From JAAFIP01 sp043772355 (lineage in GTDB: Bacteria > Pseudomonadota > Gammaproteobacteria > Burkholderiales > Burkholderiaceae_C), in contig JAYVGI010000026.1 of NCBI GenBank assembly GCA_043772355.1, forward strand, positions 1 to 11,973: a DNA stretch of 11,973 bases. Reading direction: 5' to 3'. Made by a program: the position numbers and the translations under genes. The notes under the pieces are model-generated. The model made no database searches and was not told the origin of the DNA. It saw only the letters and a program-made list of their open reading frames with translations. Positions 1-6,494 of this stretch are shown one piece after another. The first letter of the stretch is position 1. Every line of letters begins with the position of its first letter.

Positions 1-489
1 TGCGCTGCCCCCCGTGGGGGCGTTCGCGGCTAGGGGCGGCCCGTCGCCGCTCGTGCTATGCACCCCCACGCTTGCCACTTCGTGTGCTGCGCTGCCCCCA
101 GCCGGGGAGGGGGCCCTGGCTTCGTCAGGACTGGGGGCGTTCGCGGCTAGGGGCGGCCCGTCGCCGCCCGTGCTATCCAACACCCATTGCGGCAAGATCA
201 GGCCGTAGGCGGCGACTACCATCACGTCTGCGTGGGCGGCATGGATCGCGTCCCTCGCGGCGGCGGCATCTTCGGGGTATTTGCCGTCCAGGCGCAGGCT
301 GCGGGGCTGGGCGACGGGGATGCCGTGCGCCTGGGCGCACTGCTTGACGGGGGAGGCTTGCAGTTTAAGGCCGCGCCCGGCGGGACGGTCGGGCTGGGTG
401 AGCACCAGCGGCACGGTGTGGCCGGCTGCGAGCAGCTGGTCGAGCGCTACTTTTGCAAACTCTGGCGTGCCTGCAAAAATAATTTTCAT
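1..489 (-). CDS. fmt: Methionyl-tRNA formyltransferase, N-terminal part, with in-frame insertion (cut by left edge)
   Basis: Fmt transfers a formyl group from 10-formyl-tetrahydrofolate to initiator Met-tRNA in the cytosol. The ATG is at 489-487 and 163 codons are visible without a stop. The N-terminus MKIIFAGTPEFA, the loop QPDRPAGRG (residues 32-40) and ADVMVVAAYGLILPQWVL (87-104) are the family's formyltransferase-domain landmarks. In E. coli Fmt the chain then goes within a few residues to the catalytic Asn-x-His segment (CINVHGSLLP). Here, from residue 106 to the window edge (at least 58 residues), it instead runs into a Gly/Pro/Ala/Ser-rich stretch in which STxGDGPPLAANAP occurs twice, 39 codons apart. 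Catalytic residues and the C-terminal domain lie outside the window, so I cannot tell whether the gene is intact. def is 71 bp upstream on the same strand, the usual def-fmt arrangement. No clear Shine-Dalgarno precedes the ATG. Identity is firm; integrity is open. Confidence 0.9.
   Translation of the reverse strand, partial: MKIIFAGTPEFAKVALDQLLAAGHTVPLVLTQPDRPAGRGLKLQASPVKQCAQAHGIPVAQPRSLRLDGKYPEDAAAARDAIHAAHADVMVVAAYGLILPQWVLDSTGGDGPPLAANAPSPDEARAPSPAGGSAAHEVASVGVHSTSGDGPPLAANAPTGGSA
7..21. repeat. GC hairpin at edge of repeat copy 2
   Basis: GCCCCC (7-12) pairs perfectly with GGGGGC (16-21) over a 3-nt loop. A related hairpin, GCCCCC at 94-99 and GGGGGC at 109-114 with a 9-nt loop, lies between the two repeat copies. 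Both are inside the fmt reading frame, so they would fold in fmt mRNA. Neither is followed by a T-tract, so I do not call them intrinsic terminators. Confidence 0.6.
16..59. repeat. 44-bp direct repeat, copy 2, inside fmt
   Basis: This is the second copy of the block at 133-176. The two copies have different lengths of flanking sequence on the low-coordinate side: copy 1 is preceded by a longer G/C-rich spacer and copy 2 by a compact hairpin at 7-21. The element continues to the window edge, so its full extent is unknown. Confidence 0.85.
94..114. repeat. GC hairpin between the two fmt repeat copies
   Basis: This is a six-base-pair perfect stem, GCCCCC/GGGGGC, with a 9-nt loop. It uses the same arm sequence as the hairpin at 7-21, which suggests that both copies belong to one element type with an expanded loop here. 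Confidence 0.55.
133..176. repeat. 44-bp direct repeat, copy 1, inside fmt
   Basis: This 44-bp block recurs at 16-59 with a single mismatch (CCC against CTC near its right end). The copies are 117 bp apart, exactly 39 codons, so both are read in the same frame of fmt as GDGPPLAANAP. Copy 1 begins one codon after the last recognisable Fmt residues, so its right end marks the insertion boundary. GC content is very high. It resembles, from memory, G/C-rich stem-loop repeats dispersed in Comamonadaceae genomes; that link is not tested here. Confidence 0.85.
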
Positions 490-560
490 GTTTTTTGCTA
501 TAAATGTAGTAGCTGCTTACGCAATATTTTTGCTGGCTAACCGCTTAAGTAGCCTAAATA
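490..560. other. AT-rich def-fmt spacer, possible family-specific dispersed repeat
   Basis: The 71-bp gap between the def stop and the fmt start is much more AT-rich than the genes around it. It contains the plus-strand motif GTAGCTGCTTACGCAATATT (511-530). From memory this resembles a short repeat of the type ATAGCTGCTTRCGC scattered through Comamonadaceae intergenic regions. I see no gene, no good Shine-Dalgarno for fmt and no terminator in it. Confidence 0.4.
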
Positions 561-1079
561 TTAGCTCTTTTCTTCACGCGCAGCTTTGACCATCTTGGTT
601 TTGATGCGGTTACGCTTGAGCGGGCTGAGGTACTCCACAAACACTTTGCCCATCAGGTGGTCTAGCTCGTGCTGCACGCACACGGCCAGCAGGCCTTGGG
701 CTTCGATCTCGCGGCTGTTGCCGTTCTCGTCCAGGGCGCGCACCTTCACGGCAATGCTGCGCTCTACGCCGTCGTAAATCTCGGGCACGCTCAGGCAGCC
801 TTCGTCGGCTTTTTCTTTGGTCGGGCTGGCCCAGGTGATCTCGGGGTTGATCAGCACCAGGGGGGCGTCGCGCTCTTCGCTCACGTCGATGATCACCAGC
901 CGCTCATGCACATCCACCTGGGTGGCGGCCAGGCCGATGCCGTTGGCATCGTACATGGTGAGCAGCATGTCTTCAATCAGTTGGCTGATACGCGCGTCGA
1001 TCTGGCCCACCGGCTTGGCGACGGTGTGCAAACGGGGGTCGGGGTAGCGCAAAATGGGTAAGAGCTTGGCGGCGGTCAT
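561..1079 (-). CDS. def: Peptide deformylase
   Basis: This metalloenzyme removes the N-formyl group from nascent proteins at the ribosome exit. All three family motifs are present in order: GIGLAATQVD (motif 1), EGCLSVP (motif 2, whose Cys is a metal ligand) and QHELDHLMG (motif 3, HExxH with two His ligands and the catalytic Glu). With the ATG at 1079 the product is 172 residues, close to the usual 168-170, and begins MTAAKLLPILRYPDPRLH as expected for beta-proteobacterial Def. The frame stays open upstream to a TTG at 1142, but the extra 21 residues (Arg/His/Pro-rich) look non-coding. Neither start has a clear Shine-Dalgarno. It is followed by fmt and is divergent from the LysM gene. The C-terminus KRNRIKTKMVKAAREEKS is a typical basic tail. 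Confidence 0.96.
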   Translation of the reverse strand: MTAAKLLPILRYPDPRLHTVAKPVGQIDARISQLIEDMLLTMYDANGIGLAATQVDVHERLVIIDVSEERDAPLVLINPEITWASPTKEKADEGCLSVPEIYDGVERSIAVKVRALDENGNSREIEAQGLLAVCVQHELDHLMGKVFVEYLSPLKRNRIKTKMVKAAREEKS

Positions 1080-1280
1080 GGTCAAAGAGGTACAAGAAGG
1101 ATGCAGATGGGGGTCAAATGGGCGGCGGCAATGCCGCTGCAAGGCGAAGATATTGCAAAACTGATGTATTTTCGCTAATTTTCAAGCCTCTGAGGCACCT
1201 CGGGATACAAATTTTGCATTTATCCTTGCCAAATCAACAGCTTAAATCGAGAATTGACAGTGAATTATAGGTTTTTAGGC

Positions 1281-1286
1281 GAGAGG
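1281..1286 (+). promoter_or_regulatory. Ribosome binding site of the LysM/TsaP-like gene
   Basis: GAGAGG lies 5 nt before the ATG at 1292 and fixes that start. A TTGACA hexamer at 1254-1259 and a TTATAG at 1265-1270 lie upstream. They are too close together to form one sigma-70 promoter, so I leave the promoter unassigned. Confidence 0.6.
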
Positions 1287-1291
1287 CTTTC

Positions 1292-2527
1292 ATGACGAAG
1301 CGCATTTCTGGTTTAGCATTTTCCAGCATTAGGGTAGCCACCTTGGGGGTGGCCATGGCAGCAGCCAGCACGGCCACTTGGGCCCAATTGGTTACCACCC
1401 CGGCCCAAAAGGCCACCGCACAGCAGGTAGCGCAAGCGGGTGTGCCGCTGAGCGAGCTCAGCCCCAACGCGCCGGAGAACTACACCGTCAAGCCGCGCGA
1501 CACGCTGTGGGCCATCTCGGGCATGTTCCTCAAAAGCCCATGGCGCTGGCCCGCGCTGTGGGGCATGAACATGAGCGAGATCCGCAATCCGCACCTGATC
1601 TACCCTGGCCAGCAATTGTTTCTGGACAAAAGTAGTGGCCGCGCGGTGCTGCGCACCGCTGCGGGTACAGGCGTGCCGACCGAGACGGTGCGGGTCTCCC
1701 CACGCACCCGTACCAGTACCTTGGCCGATGCGTCTATCCCCACACTGCCCGGGCATTTGATTGAGCCATTTTTAGCCGAGCCGCTGATCGTGGACGAAGC
1801 CGCCTTGCTGGCAGCGCCCAGGATTGTGGCTACGCAGGAGCACCGCGTGCTGTTGTCGCGTGGCGACAGGGCCTACGCGCGCTCGCAAACGGCTGGCGAC
1901 ACTGAAGGTAGTCTGGAAGGCAATCTGAGCACGGCCAAGGGCGTGTCGGACAAGTACCGCGTGTTCCGCAATGCGACACCGCTAAAAGACCCAAACACTG
2001 GCTTGGTGATTGCCTATGAAGCGCAGTACGTGGGCAATGCCGAGCTGGTGCGCGGTGAGTCGCTGCGCCCCGGCAAAGACAAAGCGGGCAAAGACATCCA
2101 GGAAATCGTCCCGGCCACCATCGACATCATCAACAGCAAAGAAGAGATGCGTATTGGCGACCGTTTGCTGCCCGAGCCCAAGCGCGAGTTTGCCACCTAT
2201 ACCCCGCGCGCGCCAGAAAAGCGTATCGAAGGCGCGCGCATTGTGTCCATTTACGGTAGTGCCGTAGTCAACGCTGCGCAAAACCAAGTGGTTTCCATCA
2301 ACCGTGGCAAGGCGGACGGCCTGGAAACAGGGCATGTGCTGGCGATCCAGAAGGACGGCGAGTCTTTCCAGGATCGCACCGACCCAGCCAAGCCGCAAAT
2401 CAAACTGCCCGATGAGCGCAACGGGCTGTTGATGGTGTTTCGCACCTTTGATAAATTGTCCTACGCTTTGGTGCTGCAAATTACCGACAACGTGCGTGTC
2501 GGTGACCATCTGATCAATCCACGTTAA
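1292..2527 (+). CDS. tsaP: Secreted LysM peptidoglycan-binding protein, TsaP-like (type IV pilus secretin-associated)
   Basis: The 411-residue protein has a signal peptide (basic MTKR, hydrophobic 14-30, likely cleavage after ATWA at residue 31). A single LysM domain spans about residues 63-112 (YTVKPRDTLWAIS to NPHLIYPGQQLFL). The long middle region has no recognised domain. The C-terminal module (about 313-411) has RIVSIYGSAVV, NQVVSINRGKADGLETGHVLAI, VFRTFDKLSYALVL and VRVGDHL, the pattern of FlgT-C-like domains. LysM plus this C-terminal module is the layout of TsaP, which binds peptidoglycan and is associated with the PilQ secretin in Neisseria. The P. aeruginosa homologue, as I recall PA0020, also lies between def-fmt and dprA. 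Assignment therefore rests on architecture and synteny; a generic LysM protein is the alternative. dprA follows after 11 bp, suggesting cotranscription. Confidence 0.8.
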   Translation: MTKRISGLAFSSIRVATLGVAMAAASTATWAQLVTTPAQKATAQQVAQAGVPLSELSPNAPENYTVKPRDTLWAISGMFLKSPWRWPALWGMNMSEIRNPHLIYPGQQLFLDKSSGRAVLRTAAGTGVPTETVRVSPRTRTSTLADASIPTLPGHLIEPFLAEPLIVDEAALLAAPRIVATQEHRVLLSRGDRAYARSQTAGDTEGSLEGNLSTAKGVSDKYRVFRNATPLKDPNTGLVIAYEAQYVGNAELVRGESLRPGKDKAGKDIQEIVPATIDIINSKEEMRIGDRLLPEPKREFATYTPRAPEKRIEGARIVSIYGSAVVNAAQNQVVSINRGKADGLETGHVLAIQKDGESFQDRTDPAKPQIKLPDERNGLLMVFRTFDKLSYALVLQITDNVRVGDHLINPR

Positions 2528-2538
2528 GCGCCAGGCTC

Positions 2539-3765
2539 ATGATGGCGATGCCCCGCGACGAACTCGCCGCGTGGCTGCGCCTGACGCTGGCCGACGGTGT
2601 GGGCAACATCACTGCCCGTAAATTGCTGGCCGCTTTTGGCCTACCCGATGCGGTGTTTGACCAAACCCCCACCGCGCTACAGTACTTCGTGAGCCGGGCG
2701 CAAGCCCAGGCCCTGAAAACACTGCCCACTGGCTTGGATGCTCTCACCCAAGCCACCCTAGACTGGCTAGAAGGCACGCAGCGCGACGGCGTGGTACGTA
2801 CCATCGTCACTCTGGCTGACCCACTCTACCCGCGCTCGCTGCTGGCGCTAGACGACCCGCCTTTGATGCTGTACGTGACGGGTAACCAGACGGTGTTCGC
2901 GCAGATCGCCAGCAAAGAAATAGCCAACGATTTGGCGATCGTAGGCAGCCGCAACCCTACACCGCAGGGGCAGGCCAATGCCCGCAGTTTCGCCAACAGC
3001 TTTGCCCAGGCGGGTATGCATGTGGTGAGTGGTTTGGCACTGGGCGTAGACGGTGCCGCGCACTTGGGCGCACTGGACGCCTATGAGGCATCGCCCAGCA
3101 GCTCGGGCAGCACGGTAGCGGTGGTGGGCACCGGGCTGGACCGCGTGTACCCCAAAAAACACTACGAGCTGGCGCACCGCATTGCCACCCACGGCATTAT
3201 CCTGAGCGAGTTTCCCATTGGGACACCCCCGCTGGCGGCCAATTTCCCCAAACGCAACCGTATTATCTCGGCGCTGACCCAAGGCACTTTGGTGGTGGAG
3301 GCCGCCGTGAAATCGGGCTCCCTCATCACCGCCCGTCTGGCCGCAGAGCAGGGCAAAGATGTGTTCGCCATTCCAGGCTCGATCCACTCCACCCTGTCCA
3401 AAGGCTGCCATTTGCTGATCAAGCAAGGCGCTAAATTGGTAGAGTCGGCGCAGGATGTGCTGGAGGAATTGCAGTACCCGGTGGCTGCGCCTTTAGCCGC
3501 TGCCCGCCCCGCTGCTAAACGAGCCAGCAAGTCCTCGACCTCTGCAGCACAACATGATGACACCACCGCCGATCCACAAACCACTGTAGAACCCGACCGG
3601 GGCTTGATAGAGGCACTGGGACATGACCCCGTCAGCTTGGATGCCCTCATTGCCCGCACGGGCATGGATGCGGCCAGTTTGCAGGCGCGCTTGTTTGAGC
3701 TGGAAATGGCCAGTCAGGTGACACGACTGCCCGGGGGTTTGTACCAAAGACTGGTATTGGCCTGA
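2539..3765 (+). CDS. dprA: DNA-processing protein DprA (Smf)
   Basis: DprA binds incoming single-stranded DNA during natural transformation and loads RecA. Its 408 residues show an N-terminal helical/SAM-like region (about 5-60) and then the Rossmann-like DprA core (about 95-310). The core contains AIVGSRNPTPQG (133-144), VSGLALGVDGAAH (163-175), GTGLDRVYPKKH (197-208), FPKRNRIISALTQG (236-249), SGSLITARLAAEQGKDVFAIPGS across 259-281, and GCHLLIKQGAKL (289-300). A low-complexity Ala/Ser linker (about 315-350) leads to a C-terminal winged-helix module (about 355-405, ending RLPGGLYQRL). The start could be any of the close ATGs at 2539, 2542 or 2548; the AGG at 2533-2535 fits 2542 best. It follows the LysM/TsaP-like gene by 11 bp. 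All motifs are intact. Confidence 0.96.
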   Translation: MMAMPRDELAAWLRLTLADGVGNITARKLLAAFGLPDAVFDQTPTALQYFVSRAQAQALKTLPTGLDALTQATLDWLEGTQRDGVVRTIVTLADPLYPRSLLALDDPPLMLYVTGNQTVFAQIASKEIANDLAIVGSRNPTPQGQANARSFANSFAQAGMHVVSGLALGVDGAAHLGALDAYEASPSSSGSTVAVVGTGLDRVYPKKHYELAHRIATHGIILSEFPIGTPPLAANFPKRNRIISALTQGTLVVEAAVKSGSLITARLAAEQGKDVFAIPGSIHSTLSKGCHLLIKQGAKLVESAQDVLEELQYPVAAPLAAARPAAKRASKSSTSAAQHDDTTADPQTTVEPDRGLIEALGHDPVSLDALIARTGMDAASLQARLFELEMASQVTRLPGGLYQRLVLA

Positions 3766-3790
3766 GCGCGCATTGGGGCGCTTTCAGCGC
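3765..3790. terminator. Possible weak stem-loops between convergent dprA and DUF1631 genes
   Basis: AGCGC (3765-3769), GCGCT (3778-3782) and AGCGC (3786-3790) allow two mutually exclusive 5-bp hairpins just after the dprA stop, where convergent transcription must end. No T-run follows on either strand, so a Rho-independent terminator is not established. Confidence 0.25.
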
Positions 3791-3844
3791 ACGGAATTTG
3801 GCGCGGGATGAGGAGTGAAAGTGCGCGTGAGCTTACGCCTGGGC

Positions 3845-6391
3845 TTACGCGTTGGTGGCCAGCAAGCGCTCCGGGTTCGCCTCGATCTTGGTCATCGCGT
3901 CGCGGGTCGCACGCACGGTCAGCGCTTCGTCTTCCACTGGCGTGATCAAACCCGCCTGTAAATACGATGCCAAACGACGTACCTGGAACAGATAGGTTTT
4001 ACCACCCGGCGAGGCGAACAAATGCAACTGGCCGCGCTGGCTGCGCCAAGCGTATTGCACGCGGGCATTGTTGCCATTGTGGTCCAGGTTAAACCAGCTA
4101 CCCTCGTCCAGCTCCATAGCCCAGGCGCGCATGCCGTCGGTCGGGTCGCTACCGCCTGTGGTGATGATGTCAATACCTGAGGTATCAATGCCCAGCATCA
4201 ACTCCAAGCTCTCGGCATCCAGTGGCAAGTCACCTACGTCGTCGTCTTCAGAGACAAAGTCTTCCAGGTTTTTAAGCCGTTTGGACATCTCCGCAATTTG
4301 CCTGGCATCGATGGTCTCGGTTTTGGACATGAAGGCATCGGCCAGGGTGTCGCTGATGATTTTGATGTGCTCATCTTGCCGGGCGATATCCAAACCCAAT
4401 AGCGTCATGCCCATACGCATGCGCTTGAGCAGCGCAGGCAGTTCATGGATTACTTTGGTTCTGTCGGCGCGGTTCGGTTTGGCACTGGCCGCCCACACCA
4501 AATCAGCCGCCACCTGCTTCAGACTGATAGTGTCGGCATGCTGCCCGCCTTGTTTGATGGCCGCCACCGCTAACACCTCAGCCCACACTTTAAAAATAAA
4601 CTCGCGAATCTCATCGCGCACAACCATGTCGCCAAACATCTTGCGCAACTCAATGATGTATTGAATGGCCGCCGTTTCCTTTTGCTCCATCTGCTGCGCG
4701 ACAGACACCACGCGCTGGGCAACCGTGCCTTCGGTCAAAAATTTTGACAGGAATTTTTGAAACTCGTCGTAGACCAGCTGGAACACCCGTCGCCCCGTCT
4801 CGGGGTATTGCTCAATGACTTGCACCACGCGTTTGATTTCAGTCTCCAGGGCCGCGCTGCTCACGTTGGCTTCAAACCCCATCACGCACGATCCCATGCG
4901 GTCAATCAAACGCCGGGCGGGATGCTGCAGGCTGCCAAAAAACTCAGGCTCCGACAGCGCCAGGCGCAACACCGGCATTTGCAAACGCGCAAACCACACC
5001 CGCACCACCGGAGGTATGCGGTCTTCGGTCAAAATGCTCTGGAACATCAAAGCCACAATTTCAATAGTGGCTTTCTCTGCGGTGGTGGAAGCGGCTTTTT
5101 TAAGCGTCTCCGTCTCGGTGCGCAATGCACTGGCGGCCTGGGCAGGCTGCATGCCTTCGGAAAAACCGGCAAATGCTACGCCGCCGCCCGCCCCAGCTTG
5201 CCCCGCACCATCCATCCCCGTGGCGACGGATCCGCCCTGCTGGGTACGCGCGTAAGTTGCGCGAGGCGCCATCGCGGCAGCCAATTGCGGCGATGGCGCG
5301 TACGAGCGTGTATCGTCAAAGCCAGCGACCCGATCGGTCAGCATGCGTTTGAGCTGGCCAATCACCCCTTGCGCGCGCATCTTGGCACGCGCCAAAGGGG
5401 TGGCAGAGGTCATCATCCGCGTCTCTTCGTGTGAGGCCTCGGCATAGTTGGCAACGGCCGCCCTACCTGCACGGGCCACCCCAGCCTGCTGCGCGCCACC
5501 ACCTTGACCACCACCACCTTGGCCACCACCGCCTTGGCCGCCGCCACCTTGACCGCCGCCGCCTTGGCCACCGCCACCTTGGCCCTGACGCCCAGCGTCT
5601 TGCGAACCGCCAGCAAAACTGGAGTTACCACTGGACTGGGTGCTGTATCTACTTTGTCCAGAGTCCAGAGCGCTCGCATGGGAGTCTCGCTGGCTGGTCT
5701 TTTCCGAGTTACCCGCGACTGCGCTAGGAGTGCGTCTTACCATCGCACGCAGATCGATGTCTGCCATCACGCCTTTGGAGACCAAAAGCTCATTCACGGC
5801 ATGGTACGCCTCGACCAGGCGCTCCCCAAACGTCTGGTGGATGACATCCTGCACGCTGAGCCAAGCTTCGCGGGACATCCCCGCCGCCATCCAAGACTCC
5901 ACCAGTATCTGGGCACAAGACTCGGGCTTGAAAACGTCTTGCTTGTCCAGCTCAGTGAGATGGTCCAGTTGGCGGATCCGCAGGCTCAGGTCATTCAACT
6001 CCCAAGAGGCCTTGTCCAAGACACGCAATGCCAAGCGCGAGGACAGGATCTTGTTGTCCATCACTTCATTGCCCATCAACTCAAAAGTCAAAGCATTGAA
6101 GTTACTGCTCATCGAGGCCGTCGGCGGCCGCATGGCTTTTTTCAGCGCCATGGCTACCGTATTGATCCAAATCACCTCACCCTTTTGAAACAACACCCAA
6201 GTGTCGCGCCGATCTTGCGCTTCTTTGGCGTTGGCGCTTTTGTCCATCAGGGCTGCGATTTTCTGCCGCACGGCAGCCGCCGTTTCGTTGAATATCTCTA
6301 CCGCCTTCACCACAAACAGCTCGCGCGCCTGCCGCGCCAAAGCCGGTCTGGCAAGGGATGAGGAAGTAGGTAGGGTAGCCACGCCAGTCAA
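3845..6391 (-). CDS. DUF1631 family protein with Gly-rich GGGGQ linker
   Basis: The function is unknown. The 848-residue protein, with no signal peptide or membrane segment, is probably cytosolic. Its N-terminal helical block (about 20-215) is followed by a Ser/Gly/Gln-rich region and a GGGGQ tandem repeat (about 269-302). The DUF1631 core (about 430-730) has TEDRIPPVVRVWFARLQMPVL and HPARRLIDRMGSCVMGFE as signature segments. The C-terminal segment (about 765-825) includes VQYAWRSQRGQLHLFASPGGKTYLF, which recalls the PilZ-like end of these proteins; I cannot confirm c-di-GMP binding. The frame opens with TTG at 6391 and a GTG follows at 6382. Neither has a Shine-Dalgarno and the first ATG is around codon 48-49, so the start is uncertain. 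The stop TAA (3847-3845) is followed 12 nt on by a second in-frame TAA inside a repeated GCGTAAGC. It lies 103 bp downstream of secF, probably with its own promoter. Confidence 0.85.
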   Translation of the reverse strand: MTGVATLPTSSSLARPALARQARELFVVKAVEIFNETAAAVRQKIAALMDKSANAKEAQDRRDTWVLFQKGEVIWINTVAMALKKAMRPPTASMSSNFNALTFELMGNEVMDNKILSSRLALRVLDKASWELNDLSLRIRQLDHLTELDKQDVFKPESCAQILVESWMAAGMSREAWLSVQDVIHQTFGERLVEAYHAVNELLVSKGVMADIDLRAMVRRTPSAVAGNSEKTSQRDSHASALDSGQSRYSTQSSGNSSFAGGSQDAGRQGQGGGGQGGGGQGGGGQGGGGQGGGGQGGGAQQAGVARAGRAAVANYAEASHEETRMMTSATPLARAKMRAQGVIGQLKRMLTDRVAGFDDTRSYAPSPQLAAAMAPRATYARTQQGGSVATGMDGAGQAGAGGGVAFAGFSEGMQPAQAASALRTETETLKKAASTTAEKATIEIVALMFQSILTEDRIPPVVRVWFARLQMPVLRLALSEPEFFGSLQHPARRLIDRMGSCVMGFEANVSSAALETEIKRVVQVIEQYPETGRRVFQLVYDEFQKFLSKFLTEGTVAQRVVSVAQQMEQKETAAIQYIIELRKMFGDMVVRDEIREFIFKVWAEVLAVAAIKQGGQHADTISLKQVAADLVWAASAKPNRADRTKVIHELPALLKRMRMGMTLLGLDIARQDEHIKIISDTLADAFMSKTETIDARQIAEMSKRLKNLEDFVSEDDDVGDLPLDAESLELMLGIDTSGIDIITTGGSDPTDGMRAWAMELDEGSWFNLDHNGNNARVQYAWRSQRGQLHLFASPGGKTYLFQVRRLASYLQAGLITPVEDEALTVRATRDAMTKIEANPERLLATNA
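5492..5587 (-). repeat. 15-bp tandem repeat encoding GGGGQ
   Basis: Five complete GGGGQ units plus a partial one (GGGA) are encoded in the DUF1631 gene, residues about 269-300. The DNA units are not identical: Gly codons alternate irregularly between GGT and GGC while Gln is always CAA in the core. Conservation is therefore at protein level, which suggests an old or selected linker rather than a very recent slippage expansion. Confidence 0.85.
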
Positions 6392-6442
6392 ATAGGGTTA
6401 AATTTAAAAGTAAAAACGCTGGTCAAAGGTAAGTAAACGAAA

Positions 6443-6448
6443 ACTATA
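6443..6448 (-). promoter_or_regulatory. Possible -10 box for the DUF1631 gene
   Basis: TATAGT on the minus strand lies about 50 nt upstream of the TTG start, in the AT-rich 103-bp gap after secF. No good -35 sits at 17 nt; TTGCAG is only 13 nt upstream. It is a tentative reading. Confidence 0.25.
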
Positions 6449-6494
6449 CCCGCAAAACTCACTGCAAGGTTATTTTGGTAAAAATCAATCCACT

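Noticed and set aside
14..208. Plus-strand open frame with repeated GAFAARGGPSP
   Set aside because: It is the complement of the repeat insertion in fmt; the repetition comes from the DNA repeat and it has no family resemblance.
1080..1142. N-terminal extension of Def from a TTG at 1142
   Set aside because: The extra 21 residues are Arg/His/Pro-rich, unlike any deformylase N-terminus, and the ATG at 1079 gives normal length.
1254..1270. TTGACA plus TTATAG as a sigma-70 promoter for the LysM gene
   Set aside because: The two hexamers are only 5 nt apart, incompatible with one promoter.
5431..6361. Long plus-strand frames opposite the DUF1631 gene, including Thr/Ala/Leu-rich repeats
   Set aside because: They are antisense shadows of the GGGGQ repeat and of a GC-rich gene; no start signal and no family match.
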